Part shown: positions 1 to 7,891 of the stretch, one piece after another | Layout: each line of letters begins with the position of its first letter | Numbering within the stretch: the first letter of the stretch is position 1 | Origin: Streptomyces sp. NBC_00224 | GTDB taxonomy: Bacteria > Actinomycetota > Actinomycetes > Streptomycetales > Streptomycetaceae | Length of the DNA: 64,000 bases | Assembly (NCBI RefSeq): GCF_041435195.1 | Contig: NZ_CP108106.1 | Span: forward strand, 1,178,001-1,242,000 | Direction: 5' to 3' | Position numbers and translations under genes: made by a program | Notes under the pieces: model-generated | Told to the model about the DNA's origin: nothing | Seen by the model: only the letters and a program-made list of their open reading frames with translations | Databases searched by the model: none

Positions 1-1130
1 CGGGGCACGCGCGGGTGCGCGGTCGCCATGGCGGCGGGGTGGACCTTGCCCATCAACTGGAGGTTGCCCAGCGGGTGGGGGGTGTGGGCGCCGGCCCGGT
101 AGAAGTCGTTGACGGCGAGGGTCTTCTGGAAGACCGCCGGGTTGCGATGGCGGGGGTCGACGGCCATCAGCATGCTGTTGTGGTGCAGCATCAGGTTGCG
201 CCCCACCAGACCGCTGCCGTTGGCGAGCCCCGCGGGGTGGGCGCTGTTCGCCGAACGCAGCAGCAGCGCCGCGGAGTTGACGGCCCCGCAGGAGACGATG
301 ACGGTGCCGGCGGTGAGGGTGATCCGGTGGCCGTTCCTGGTGGCCTCGACGGTGGTGACCGTGCGCCCGGACGGGTCGGTGCGCAGCCGGGAGACATACG
401 TGTGGGTGAGCAGCCGGACCGACGGCGTACGCAGGGCGGGCCGCAGGGCGCGGGTCTCCGCGTCGCTCTTGGCGCCGACGCGGCACGGGAAGCCGTCGCA
501 GGTGCCGCAGCGCACACACGCCCCGCCGTCGGCCAGATCGACGCCGAGTTCCAGCGGATGGGGGTGGAGCCCCTGGGCGCGCAGTCGCTGCTCCAGCTCC
601 GCGATGCGGGGCGCGTGGGCGACGGGCGGGTGGGGGTAGGGGCCGGAGCGGCCCGGCTCCGTGGGGTCGTGGCCGCACTGGCCGTGCACCCGGTAGAGGC
701 GCTCGGCCTCGGCGTAGAACGGCTCCAGGTCGGCGTAGCCGAAGGGCCAGGCCGGGGAGGTGCCGTCCAGATGCTCGACCGGCTCGAAGTCGCTCTCGCG
801 CAGCCGGGGCAGGCTCGCCCCGTAGACCTTGGTGGTGCCGCCGACGTAGTAGTGGGCGGCGGGGGTGAAGGCCGTGCCGCCGGTGGTGTGCCAGGTCTCG
901 GCGTTGCGGTAGCGGCCGTCACCGAAGACGGCTTCCGGCGACCAGTTGGCCTCCTCGCGGGGGAGGAAGCCGCCGCGTTCGACGACCAGGACGCGGGCGC
1001 CGGTCCCGGCGAGGGCCCAGGCGACGGTCGCTCCCCCGGCGCCGGAGCCGATCACGACGACGTCGGCGTCGTAGCGGGTGGCGTCGTGCCGGACCACTGG
1101 TGAGGTGCCCGGTCCCCAGATGCCGGTCAT
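1..1130 (-). CDS. GMC family FAD-dependent oxidoreductase (3' part outside window)
   Basis: The gene starts at the ATG at 1130 and runs off the left edge, so about 376 N-terminal codons are visible. The N-terminus carries an FAD/Rossmann motif (VVVIGSGAGG, near residue 25) followed by VLVVERGG. Further on come the GMC-type GGTTKVYGA segment and a four-cysteine stretch (CVRCGTCDGFPC) that resembles the cysteine-rich patch of some bacterial GMC alcohol oxidases. These enzymes oxidise alcohol groups of sugars, cyclitols or terpenes with FAD. The start overlaps the stop of the VOC gene upstream (ATGA, 1127-1130), so the two are translationally coupled. It is the last visible gene of the cyclase operon and probably oxidises a hydroxyl of the cyclitol product. 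The family call is firm; the substrate is inferred from context. Confidence 0.88.
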   Translation of the reverse strand, partial: MTGIWGPGTSPVVRHDATRYDADVVVIGSGAGGATVAWALAGTGARVLVVERGGFLPREEANWSPEAVFGDGRYRNAETWHTTGGTAFTPAAHYYVGGTTKVYGASLPRLRESDFEPVEHLDGTSPAWPFGYADLEPFYAEAERLYRVHGQCGHDPTEPGRSGPYPHPPVAHAPRIAELEQRLRAQGLHPHPLELGVDLADGGACVRCGTCDGFPCRVGAKSDAETRALRPALRTPSVRLLTHTYVSRLRTDPSGRTVTTVEATRNGHRITLTAGTVIVSCGAVNSAALLLRSANSAHPAGLANGSGLVGRNLMLHHNSMLMAVDPRHRNPAVFQKTLAVNDFYRAGAHTPHPLGNLQLMGKVHPAAMATAHPRVP

Positions 1131-1699
1131 GTCCCTCCTCCTTCGTGCGGCGCCCGCGGTTGGTAGAGGCGTACGGCGGTGTGCTCCTGGTAGGGCTGGC
1201 GGTCCGGGGCGTGGACGAGTTCGAGGTGCAGGCCCCACGGGGTGGTGAGGTACACCCACCGGGTGCCGCGGATGGGGCCTTCGCCGACCTCTTCCGGCTC
1301 ACCGAGCATCCGTACACCCGGTGTGGCGGTGAGGTGCCGGACGGAGGCGTCGAAGTCGTCCGTCCACAGGGCCAGGTGGTGACCGCCCACGTCGCTGTTG
1401 CTGGGCACCTGTCGGCGTCGGCCGGGGCCGGTGTACTCGAAGAGTTCGAGGTTGAGGGTGGGCCCGAGGCGCAGCATGGAGATGTGGGCGGTGGCCCGGG
1501 GGTCGACGCCGAGCTGCCGTTGCATCCAGTCGTCGTCGGCGGCGATCGGCCCGGTGCGGTAGGCCTCCTCGGCGCCCAGCACCTCGGTGAAGAAGGCGAC
1601 CGCCTCGTCGAGGTCTGGCACGGTGAAGGCGATGTGGTGGACGCCGCGCAAGCCGGGGGCGAGCGAAGTGGTGGCTGTGGTCGGGGCGTTGGTGGTCAT
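1127..1699 (-). CDS. VOC (glyoxalase-fold) protein, possible valiolone epimerase
   Basis: 190 aa, ATG at 1699; a longer in-frame extension upstream is rejected because it crosses the cupin gene. The N-terminus GVHHIAFTVPDLDEAVAFF is a vicinal oxygen chelate betaalphabetabetabeta module, and the second half (GGHHLALWTDDFDASVRHL) is the paired module. The metal-ligand positions appear present: His in HHIAF, Glu in LELFEY, His in GGHHLAL and Glu in LELVH. VOC proteins next to sugar 7-phosphate cyclases include CetB of the cetoniacytone pathway, a 2-epi-5-epi-valiolone epimerase. By analogy this one may epimerise the cyclase product, though dioxygenase or isomerase activity is also possible. Both ends overlap neighbours by four bases. 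Confidence 0.85.
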   Translation of the reverse strand: MTTNAPTTATTSLAPGLRGVHHIAFTVPDLDEAVAFFTEVLGAEEAYRTGPIAADDDWMQRQLGVDPRATAHISMLRLGPTLNLELFEYTGPGRRRQVPSNSDVGGHHLALWTDDFDASVRHLTATPGVRMLGEPEEVGEGPIRGTRWVYLTTPWGLHLELVHAPDRQPYQEHTAVRLYQPRAPHEGGGT

Positions 1700-2097
1700 G
1701 TCCGGTCCTTGGTCATGTCGGGGGTACGGGGTGGGAGGTGGCGGGTGACGGCCGTGGGTGTCACGGTCAGGCACAGCAGTTCGGCGCCTTCCGGTCCGGC
1801 CCGCAGGATGACGTCCTGCGCCGCGCGGGCCAGGAGCAGATCGTCGTCGCCGAGCTCGGCGCCGGTGGGCGGGGCGCCGGTCCAGCGGGCGGTGAGCGGG
1901 CCGCGCAGGACGTACCAGGCCGTTTCGGCGTCGGCCCGGCCGACGAGGTCGTAGTGCGCGTGGGGCGCCAGGCTCACCCGGTCGACGGCCTCGCACTCGC
2001 TGTGCAGCATGCCGCGCCGGGCCAGGCAGCGGATGCGGATGGTCTCCCGGCCGTCGGTGTGCACGGCGGTCGTCCGGCGGCTCGCGTTGATGATCAC
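1696..2097 (-). CDS. Small cupin-like protein
   Basis: 133 aa, ATG at 2097. It overlaps the bicupin stop upstream and the VOC start downstream by four bases each. The sequence has the alternating beta-strand pattern of a single cupin. Candidate metal residues are in APHAHYDLVGRADAETAWYVLRG (His-x-His near residue 48), but the second cupin motif is not clear, so the metal site may be incomplete. In the operon it sits among cyclitol-modifying enzymes. It could be an isomerase, an epimerase or a non-catalytic partner of the bicupin. No specific function can be assigned. Confidence 0.7.
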   Translation of the reverse strand: MIINASRRTTAVHTDGRETIRIRCLARRGMLHSECEAVDRVSLAPHAHYDLVGRADAETAWYVLRGPLTARWTGAPPTGAELGDDDLLLARAAQDVILRAGPEGAELLCLTVTPTAVTRHLPPRTPDMTKDRT

Positions 2098-2822
2098 TGG
2101 TGGTCCTCTCGGGGGACGTCCAGGACTGCGTGGAAGTACTCAAGTCCGTCGGCGCCGGCCCGGACGCGGGCTCCGGTGCCCAGGGGCAGGGTCACGGAGA
2201 CGCCGGGGGCGAGGGCCACGGTCGTCGCTCCGGTCTCCACCGTGCCGACGCCGTCGGTGACGTACACGGTGTGCTCGACGTCCCGGGCTGCCAGTTCGGC
2301 CGTCCCCCTCGGGTGCAGACGGGTCACGCGTACGGTGCGCAGGGGGCCGGTGAGTACGGTGGCCGCGTCGACGGGTCCGCTCCGGCGCAGGTCGGCGACG
2401 ACGGCGTGGCTGACGTGGGCTGAGTTGTGCATGACGGCGTCCTTCGTGGAGGGAGGGGGATCCGCGTCGGCGGGGATCTCGATGACGAGCCAGGACAGCG
2501 GCTGCCGACCGGTGTTGCGCAGCCCGTGCCGCCGGCCGAGGGCGGTGAGGACGGTGGTGCCCGGGCGGACGGGGTACCGGCGGCCGTCGAGGGTGATCTC
2601 GCCCTGCCCGTCGAGGACGAAGTACAACTCCTCGGTGCGCGAGTGCCGGTGTTCCCCGCTGACGCCGCCCGGCGGCAGCCAGGCCCACTCGACCGCCTCC
2701 CACCGGCCGTGCAGCCCGGTCCGACGGGCCAGACACGTCCAGCGCGAGTGACCCTCGGCGGAGTGCACACCGTGGACGTCGGCCGGGTCGTGGATCGTGG
2801 CGACGACCACTGACTCACGCAT
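2094..2822 (-). CDS. Bicupin protein
   Basis: 242 aa, ATG at 2822. The first cupin domain (about residues 10-110) has a complete metal motif: HRHSRTEE (His-x-His-x4-Glu) followed by PVRPG and RRHGLRN (His-x3-Asn). The second domain (about 125-235) keeps the fold pattern but lacks the histidines, so it is probably structural. Cupins in aminocyclitol-type clusters act as isomerases, epimerases or dioxygenases. The start overlaps the end of the cyclase gene (2815-2822), which indicates coupled translation. The role is inferred from context only. Confidence 0.8.
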   Translation of the reverse strand: MRESVVVATIHDPADVHGVHSAEGHSRWTCLARRTGLHGRWEAVEWAWLPPGGVSGEHRHSRTEELYFVLDGQGEITLDGRRYPVRPGTTVLTALGRRHGLRNTGRQPLSWLVIEIPADADPPPSTKDAVMHNSAHVSHAVVADLRRSGPVDAATVLTGPLRTVRVTRLHPRGTAELAARDVEHTVYVTDGVGTVETGATTVALAPGVSVTLPLGTGARVRAGADGLEYFHAVLDVPREDHQ

Positions 2823-4029
2823 GACCGGCCTCCCCGTCCGCCGCGTCGTATGTCTCCAGGCGCCGGGCCGAGCGGGCCAGTTCGCCGGGCGTCACGTCGT
2901 CGACGAAGACGGCGTCGCCGATGCCGACGGGCAGCGGCAGCCGCTGACTGCCGTCGCGGTGGCGGACCGTGTCGGCCAACGCCTCGCCCAGCACGCCCGG
3001 TTCGCACAGCCGGTGCCAGACGGGCAGCCCGAGGCCGCGCATCACGTCCAGGATCCGCCGCCGCTCCACCGGCCGGACCAGGCCGCGCCGTTCGGCGATC
3101 AGCGTCGTCAATGCCATGTCGAGGCAGACCGCCTCGCCGTGCAGCAGCTCGGGCAGGGCGCGCATCTCCAGCGTGGGGCTGAAGGAGTGGCCGTAGTCGA
3201 CGACCCGTTCCAGCTCGCTCTCCCACAGATTGCCCTGCAGCTCCTCCAGCATGCCGTGCACCGCCCGGCCGAGGACCTGCCGTACGACCGGGCTCGGACT
3301 CCGCCCGCCCTGGAACCGCTCGCCGACCAGCCGGTCGCCGTGGGCCTCCAGCAGATCGAACAGGTCACGGTCCTTGATCAGGGCGATCTTGAGGATCTCC
3401 GCCATGCCGTTGCTCAGGTGCCGCCGGTCGAGGGTGGCCAGGAACCGCGGGTCCAGGAGGGTCTGCGCGGCCGGGTGGTAGGTGCCGAGCCGGTTCTTGT
3501 GGGGCCCGAAGTTCACCCCGGTCTTCGCCCCGACCCCGGCGTCGACGAGCCCGATCAGCGTGGTGGGCACGCGTACGTACGGGGTGCTGCGGCGGTAGAG
3601 GCTGCATGCCAGGCCGACGACGTCCATCAGCACGCCGCCGCCGAGGGCGACGACGGGCTCGCTGCGCCGGGCGATGCCGAACCGGTCCATCGCCTCCGCG
3701 ACCGAGAAGACCGCGTCCATCGTCTTCAGCTGCTCGTGGGCGGTGAGCACGTGGATCTCGTAGTCCAGGCCGCGGGCGGCTCCGTAGGCGCGGAGGCGGT
3801 CGCCGTACAACTCGTCGACCGTGGTCTCCACGACGAGGAGCCGTCGGGGCGGGGCGGGGCCGTCGCCGGGGACTCCCGCACCCGCGAGCGCGGGGTTGCG
3901 CGGGTCCAGGACGTCCGGGGTGAAGCCCACCTCGTAGCGGACGGGCTTGGCGGTGCTCACGGTCCAGGAGCGGACCGGCTCGCCCGAGGTGAACAGGCCG
4001 TGGGAGGAACGGCGGGCCAGGGTGGTCAC
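2815..4029 (-). CDS. Sugar 7-phosphate cyclase (2-epi-5-epi-valiolone synthase type)
   Basis: 404 aa. The GTG at 4029 is chosen because a GAGGAG ribosome-binding site lies just upstream; an in-frame 623-codon extension would read through the leader and the preceding gene. The dehydroquinate-synthase fold is clear: a nucleotide motif VVALGGGVLMDVVG, then VRVPTTLIGLVDAG and KTGVNFGPHKNRLGTY. The three metal ligands of the family are visible as Glu in GMAEILKIALIKD, His in DYGHSFSPTLEM and His in LLHGEAV. The SFSPTLEM and NFGPHKNRLGTY versions are typical of sedoheptulose 7-phosphate cyclases (EEVS, EVS, DDGS) rather than of primary-metabolism dehydroquinate synthase. It would convert sedoheptulose 7-phosphate to a C7 cyclitol using NAD. 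Which of the three products is formed cannot be decided by eye. Confidence 0.9.
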   Translation of the reverse strand: MTTLARRSSHGLFTSGEPVRSWTVSTAKPVRYEVGFTPDVLDPRNPALAGAGVPGDGPAPPRRLLVVETTVDELYGDRLRAYGAARGLDYEIHVLTAHEQLKTMDAVFSVAEAMDRFGIARRSEPVVALGGGVLMDVVGLACSLYRRSTPYVRVPTTLIGLVDAGVGAKTGVNFGPHKNRLGTYHPAAQTLLDPRFLATLDRRHLSNGMAEILKIALIKDRDLFDLLEAHGDRLVGERFQGGRSPSPVVRQVLGRAVHGMLEELQGNLWESELERVVDYGHSFSPTLEMRALPELLHGEAVCLDMALTTLIAERRGLVRPVERRRILDVMRGLGLPVWHRLCEPGVLGEALADTVRHRDGSQRLPLPVGIGDAVFVDDVTPGELARSARRLETYDAADGEAGHA

Positions 4030-4103
4030 GGGTGGTCTCCTCACAGGAGGTGGGGCGGGGGCGGAAGGTGGCCGCCTCTGTCGGGGGCGGATCGGTATGT
4101 CCT

Positions 4104-5303
4104 TCACCACGCTGCGGGTCCCGGCGCCCCGGGCACATGAGGCGCCGGTCCCGACCGTGTCCCGGCCGGATCCCGGTCGCCGGGGCGGGGCACCATGTCG
4201 TCCGCCGTTGCCGCGACCGCCTCCAGGCCGACCCGTAGGGTGTCGTGGCCGACCGCGGTGACGGTGTGGCCACCGAACACATGGGGCTGTCCCAGGGTGT
4301 CGAGAAGCACCATGCCGACGGTGCTGTCCGGGCCGTCCGTGACCTCCTGGGCGCCCCCGCCGTCCGTACCGCCACTGTCGGCCGCAGTACGCCGCAGGAC
4401 TCCCAGGACGTCCTGCGCGGTGAGGGGTGCGGGAAGGACATCGGGAGCGCCCCAGCGCGCGAGCAGCTCCCGATGCGCGGCCTCTCCCCCGGCGTCGAGC
4501 AGTCCCAGGTGGCGGGCGCATCGGGCGGCGACCAGCAGGCCCATGGCGACGGCGTCGCCGTAGCGCAGGGCGCCGACGCCGAGTACGCGCAGCGCGTCGG
4601 CCACCGCGTGGCCGTACCGGAACACCCCGGCCGGGCCGTCCTCCAGCGGGTCGTAGCAGGTGAGCGCGGCACGCGCGTCGGCGCACAGGGCGATGAAGGA
4701 GGCCAGCGCGCTCCTGTCGTACCGACCGTCCGGGCGCAGCCGCGCGCAGACCTGGTCATAGGAGGCGGGACACACCGACAGAACGTTCCTGACCAGGGCG
4801 TACAGCCCGGGCCTGACGGCGCCGGGTGCCAGCGTGTCGAGGAACTCCAGTTGCGCGCGGACCAGCACGGGCAGGCGGCGCGGCCCGTCCGGGCCGACCA
4901 GCGACAGCGCCGTGTCCAGCGCGGCAGGCAGCGTGGTCGGCAGCAGGAGGGGGCCACGGCGGGTATGTGCGGCCCGTCGGTCGACGGCGTCGAGGACGCC
5001 CGTGCCGCCGAGGGCGACGATGACGGCGTCGGGAGGGATGTCGTCGGTCCGGACGGTGTCCGTGCCCGATGCCCACACCAGGCTGGTGGGCGCGGCCGCG
5101 CCGAGGTGGTGCAGGACGCGGTGGGTGTGGACCGCCGGGACGCCGTGGTCGCAGACGACCACGAACCGGTCGGCCTCCAGCCGCCGGGCGATGCCGGTCA
5201 GCTCGTCCCACGAGGCGGGGCCGGCCCGTACCTGCAAGGGAAAACGGGCGAGGCCGGAGCCGATGCTCCGGTCGAGGGCTACGGGTGAACGGGAGGAGAG
5301 CAT
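4104..5303 (-). CDS. Degenerate sugar-phosphate cyclase paralogue (probable pseudo-enzyme)
   Basis: 399 aa, ATG at 5303, first gene of the operon and 74 bp upstream of the active-looking cyclase. It still follows the dehydroquinate-synthase fold: VIVALGGTGVLDAV replaces the GGGxxxDxxG nucleotide motif, LLLPTTLPAALDTALS replaces the PTTLxxxxDxxVGxKTG segment, and YGHAVADAL plus RYGDAVAMG replace the GH...HGEAV metal region. Only one of the three expected metal ligands is obvious (His in YGHAV). The HGEAV histidine is Tyr and the substrate lysine of KTG is missing. The C-terminal 30 residues are Pro/Gly-rich and disordered. It may be a non-catalytic partner of the downstream cyclase or a diverged enzyme. 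Codon use is normal and the frame is open, so it is not simply decaying. Confidence 0.78.
   Translation of the reverse strand: MLSSRSPVALDRSIGSGLARFPLQVRAGPASWDELTGIARRLEADRFVVVCDHGVPAVHTHRVLHHLGAAAPTSLVWASGTDTVRTDDIPPDAVIVALGGTGVLDAVDRRAAHTRRGPLLLPTTLPAALDTALSLVGPDGPRRLPVLVRAQLEFLDTLAPGAVRPGLYALVRNVLSVCPASYDQVCARLRPDGRYDRSALASFIALCADARAALTCYDPLEDGPAGVFRYGHAVADALRVLGVGALRYGDAVAMGLLVAARCARHLGLLDAGGEAAHRELLARWGAPDVLPAPLTAQDVLGVLRRTAADSGGTDGGGAQEVTDGPDSTVGMVLLDTLGQPHVFGGHTVTAVGHDTLRVGLEAVAATADDMVPRPGDRDPAGTRSGPAPHVPGAPGPAAW
4126..4148 (-). promoter_or_regulatory. Leader element, copy 1 (upstream of the active cyclase)
   Basis: This stretch matches 5391-5413 at 21 of 23 positions, with a core GCCCCGG(G/A)CACATGAGG on the plus strand. 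It lies 96 bases upstream of the GTG of the cyclase gene and inside the last codons of the paralogue. The matching copy lies at a similar distance from the paralogue start. It could be a shared operator, an mRNA leader element or a relic of the duplication that made the two cyclases. Confidence 0.55.
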
Positions 5304-5390
5304 GAGGGACTCACAGACCGGGCACTGCCCCAGGGTTGCCGGGCGCGGCCCGAGGTTTGGTCGATGCCCTCTTACCGTCGGCGCCCCCGG

Positions 5391-5413
5391 GCCCCGGACA
5401 CATGAGGCCCCGG
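5391..5413 (-). promoter_or_regulatory. Leader element, copy 2 (upstream of the cyclase paralogue)
   Basis: Second copy of the 23-base element, 87 bases upstream of the ATG at 5303. It sits in the 266-bp divergent region between the cyclase operon and the MFS gene at 5570, so it could serve both. Here it is not inside a gene, which makes a regulatory role more plausible than a coding coincidence. Confidence 0.55.
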
Positions 5414-5569
5414 CCCTGTCGTGGCCCCATCGTCCGGTCCCAGACCCCTGGCGCGGGTGCCGCGAGCCGGCCCCTGGCCGGGTCGTCGCCTTGGCCCAGC
5501 CGGTGAGTCATCGCCGTCGGCGCGCGGGGCGCGCGGGCCCGACCGGGGTGTTCCTGATAGGCAGTCGCG

Positions 5570-6802
5570 GTGAGCAACCCCGTATCCGCGCGCGAAGCGG
5601 ACGACTCCGGCCTCGGCACGTACGGCACCGGGCGCGGCCTGCCCTTCGCCGTGGCGGCCTACGCGTTCGTCGTCGCGATGTGCGGCACGACGCTGCCCAC
5701 TCCCCTGTACCGCATGTATCAGCGGGAGTTGGGCTTCTCCTCGTTCATGGTGACGGTGATCTACGCGGTCTACGCGGTCGGTGTCATCGTGGCGCTGCTC
5801 CTGCTGGGGCAGTTGTCGGACTCCGTGGGCCGACGGCCGGTTCTGCTCGCCGGGCTGGTGCTGTCGGCGCTGAGCGCGGTGTGTTTCCTCTTCGAGCGCG
5901 GGCTGCCGGAGCTGTTCGCGGGCCGGGTGCTGTCGGGGCTGTCCGCGGGCCTGTTCACGGGAACCGCGACCGCTGCCGTGGTGGAGCTCGCCCCTCGGCG
6001 GTGGGCCGCGTCCGCCACCCTGATCGCCACCGCGGCCAACATGGGCGGCCTGGGAAGCGGGCCGCTGCTGGCGGGCCTGATGGCGCAGTACGCGCCGGAC
6101 CCGCTCCGGCAGGTGTTCCTCGTGGACCTGGCACTCGTGGCGGCGGCCGTCGTCGGCGTGCTGCTGATCCCGGAGACGGTACGGGACCGGGACGGTGCGT
6201 CGCGGCGCCCCCGACGCCTGCGCGTGCCGCCGCAGGTGCGCCCCGCCTTCGTCCCGGCGGCCATGGCGGGCTTCGCCGGGTTCGCCACCATGGGCCTCTT
6301 CACCTCGGTGGCACCGAGCTTCCTGAGTGAGGTGGTGGGCGTGAGCGAACCGGCGGTTTCCGGCACGGTGGTCTTCACGGTCTTCGCGGCGTCGACGGCC
6401 GGTCAGCTGCTGATGGGACGGGTCGGTGTCCGCCGCGCCCTGCCGTGGGGCTGCGTGATCCTCGTGGCGGGCATGGCGCTGATCTCCGCCGCCCTGCTGA
6501 CGGCCTCCCTGCCCCTGCTGCTGGTGGGGGCGATCACCGCGGGCGCGGGGCAGGGTCTGTCGTTCAGGGCCGGTGTCACCGAGGTGAGCGAACACAGCCC
6601 GCCCGAACGGCGAGCGGAGATCACTTCCGCGTTGTTCGTCGTGCTGTACGTGGCGATCTCGATCCCCGTGGTCGGAGTGGGAATCATGGCCGTCACGCTG
6701 GGCCTGCGCCAGTCGGGCCTGATCTTCAGCGGCTGCGTCGCCCTGCTGGCGGCTGCCACGGCGGTGCTGCTGTGGGCGCGGCCGGTGCGGCAGGACGCTT
6801 GA
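5570..6802 (+). CDS. MFS transporter (DHA-type exporter)
   Basis: 410 aa with a GTG start at 5570. About twelve hydrophobic segments are visible. Loop 2-3 contains the MFS signature GQLSDSVGRRPVLL, and the pseudo-repeat in the second half is MGRVGVRRALPWG. The PTPLYRMYQRELGFS start is common in DHA1-type drug exporters of actinomycetes. It is divergent from the cyclitol operon, sharing a 266-bp intergenic region with it, and is the likely exporter of or self-resistance factor for the product. The substrate is inferred from position only. Confidence 0.87.
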   Translation: MSNPVSAREADDSGLGTYGTGRGLPFAVAAYAFVVAMCGTTLPTPLYRMYQRELGFSSFMVTVIYAVYAVGVIVALLLLGQLSDSVGRRPVLLAGLVLSALSAVCFLFERGLPELFAGRVLSGLSAGLFTGTATAAVVELAPRRWAASATLIATAANMGGLGSGPLLAGLMAQYAPDPLRQVFLVDLALVAAAVVGVLLIPETVRDRDGASRRPRRLRVPPQVRPAFVPAAMAGFAGFATMGLFTSVAPSFLSEVVGVSEPAVSGTVVFTVFAASTAGQLLMGRVGVRRALPWGCVILVAGMALISAALLTASLPLLLVGAITAGAGQGLSFRAGVTEVSEHSPPERRAEITSALFVVLYVAISIPVVGVGIMAVTLGLRQSGLIFSGCVALLAAATAVLLWARPVRQDA

Positions 6803-6834
6803 GGGGGACCCGGCCCATGGGGGTCGGGCATGGT

Positions 6835-7782
6835 TCATGCCACCGTGAGGAGGATCTTGCCCCGGGTCCGGCCGGACTCGCTGGATGCGTGGGCCCGAGC
6901 GGCGGCTTCGAGGGGGAGAACCTGCTCGACGGCGACGCGCAAGGCCTTTCGGTCCACGAGGGCGGCTATGTGTTCCAGATCCGTGCCCGACGGGGTGAAG
7001 CCGAGTTCGACCAGGCGCAGACCACGCGCCTTCGCCTGCGTGCGGAGCGCGGTGCGGTCCGGGCCGGTACCGCGTACGTCCACGAGCACACCGCCGGGAG
7101 CCAGCACCTCCAGTGAGCGCGGGCCGTAGTCGCCGCTGATCGGGTCGATCACGATGTCGATCCCGCTCAGCCGCTTCGCGAAGTCGGCTTCGGTGTAGTC
7201 CACGACGTCATCGATGCCGAGATCTTGGAGGAAGGCGTGGTGGGGGGAGCGAGCGGTGCCGACGACGTACGCGCCGTGCGCCTTGGCGATCTGGACCGCG
7301 AGATGGCCGATGCCGCCTGCTGCGGCATGCACGAGAACACATTGGCCCTCGCGGACCTGTGCCGTGCGTACGAGGGCCTGCCATGCCGTCAGCCCCGTGA
7401 CGGGAAGCGCCGCGGCGTGCACGAGGTCGAGCGCGGCCGGGGCGGGAGCCAGCGCGGTTTCGGGTACCGCCGCATACTCGGCGTACGAGCCATGGGGCGG
7501 GAAGGCAACCCCGAAGACGCGGTCGCCCGGCCGGAACCGGGAGACCTCCGGGCCGACCGCCTCGACGGTGCCGCTCAGATCCAGGCCGAGCGTGAACGGC
7601 GGCTCACCGAACCGGCGCACCTCGCCCGAACGGATCCGCCAGTCGGCCGGGTTGACCCCGGCAGCGCTGATCCGCACGAGCACATCGTGAGCGCGCGGCT
7701 CCGGCCTGGCTACCTCGACGAGTTCGAGGACCCCGGGGCCTCCGTAGGCGTTGAGGTTCACGGCGCGCATGGTGCTGGCCAC
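6835..7782 (-). CDS. Zinc-free quinone oxidoreductase (MDR family)
   Basis: 315 aa. The GTG at 7782 is preferred because AAGGAGGAG lies just upstream; longer in-frame starts lack a site. The MDR layout is complete: catalytic domain with GVNPADWRIRSGE and the LGLDLSGTVEAVG segment, then the cofactor motif VLVHAAAGGIGHLAVQIAK and a C-terminal GKILLTV. No structural-zinc cysteines are present, as in quinone reductase/crotonyl-CoA reductase-like enzymes. It would use NADPH to reduce quinones or activated enones. It is divergent from the HxlR regulator at 7892, the usual arrangement for a quinone-responsive pair. Confidence 0.88.
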   Translation of the reverse strand: MASTMRAVNLNAYGGPGVLELVEVARPEPRAHDVLVRISAAGVNPADWRIRSGEVRRFGEPPFTLGLDLSGTVEAVGPEVSRFRPGDRVFGVAFPPHGSYAEYAAVPETALAPAPAALDLVHAAALPVTGLTAWQALVRTAQVREGQCVLVHAAAGGIGHLAVQIAKAHGAYVVGTARSPHHAFLQDLGIDDVVDYTEADFAKRLSGIDIVIDPISGDYGPRSLEVLAPGGVLVDVRGTGPDRTALRTQAKARGLRLVELGFTPSGTDLEHIAALVDRKALRVAVEQVLPLEAAARAHASSESGRTRGKILLTVA

Positions 7783-7875
7783 AGGAGCTCCTCCTTGAAT
7801 GTCCGATCGCTCCGAGCGGGCGACGATCTTCATCCTCGAAGGAATGGGTATCGGTTGTAAAGTAGGCACCTTTTT

Positions 7876-7889
7876 GGTACCTAGGTACC
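7876..7889. promoter_or_regulatory. 14-bp perfect palindrome, probable HxlR operator
   Basis: GGTACCTAGGTACC reads the same on both strands and ends two bases before the ATG of the HxlR gene. It lies between the divergent oxidoreductase and its regulator. HxlR regulators bind as winged-helix dimers to short palindromes, so autoregulation and control of the neighbour are likely. No Shine-Dalgarno sequence separates it from the start, so the regulator mRNA may be leaderless or nearly so. Confidence 0.7.
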
Positions 7890-7891
7890 TC

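Noticed and set aside
1..1103. Plus-strand open frame of about 360 codons opposite the GMC gene
   Set aside because: Gly/Val/Ala-rich composition and no family motifs. The minus-strand frame has FAD motifs and coupled overlaps, so this is a GC-skew shadow.
1127..2143. 338-codon extension of the VOC gene
   Set aside because: The extra N-terminus runs through the cupin gene in another frame and has no family similarity. The ATG at 1699 gives a full VOC protein.
2815..4686. 623-codon extension of the cyclase
   Set aside because: The first 218 codons are Arg/Pro-rich, cross the paralogue gene and lie before a good GAGGAG-GTG start at 4029.
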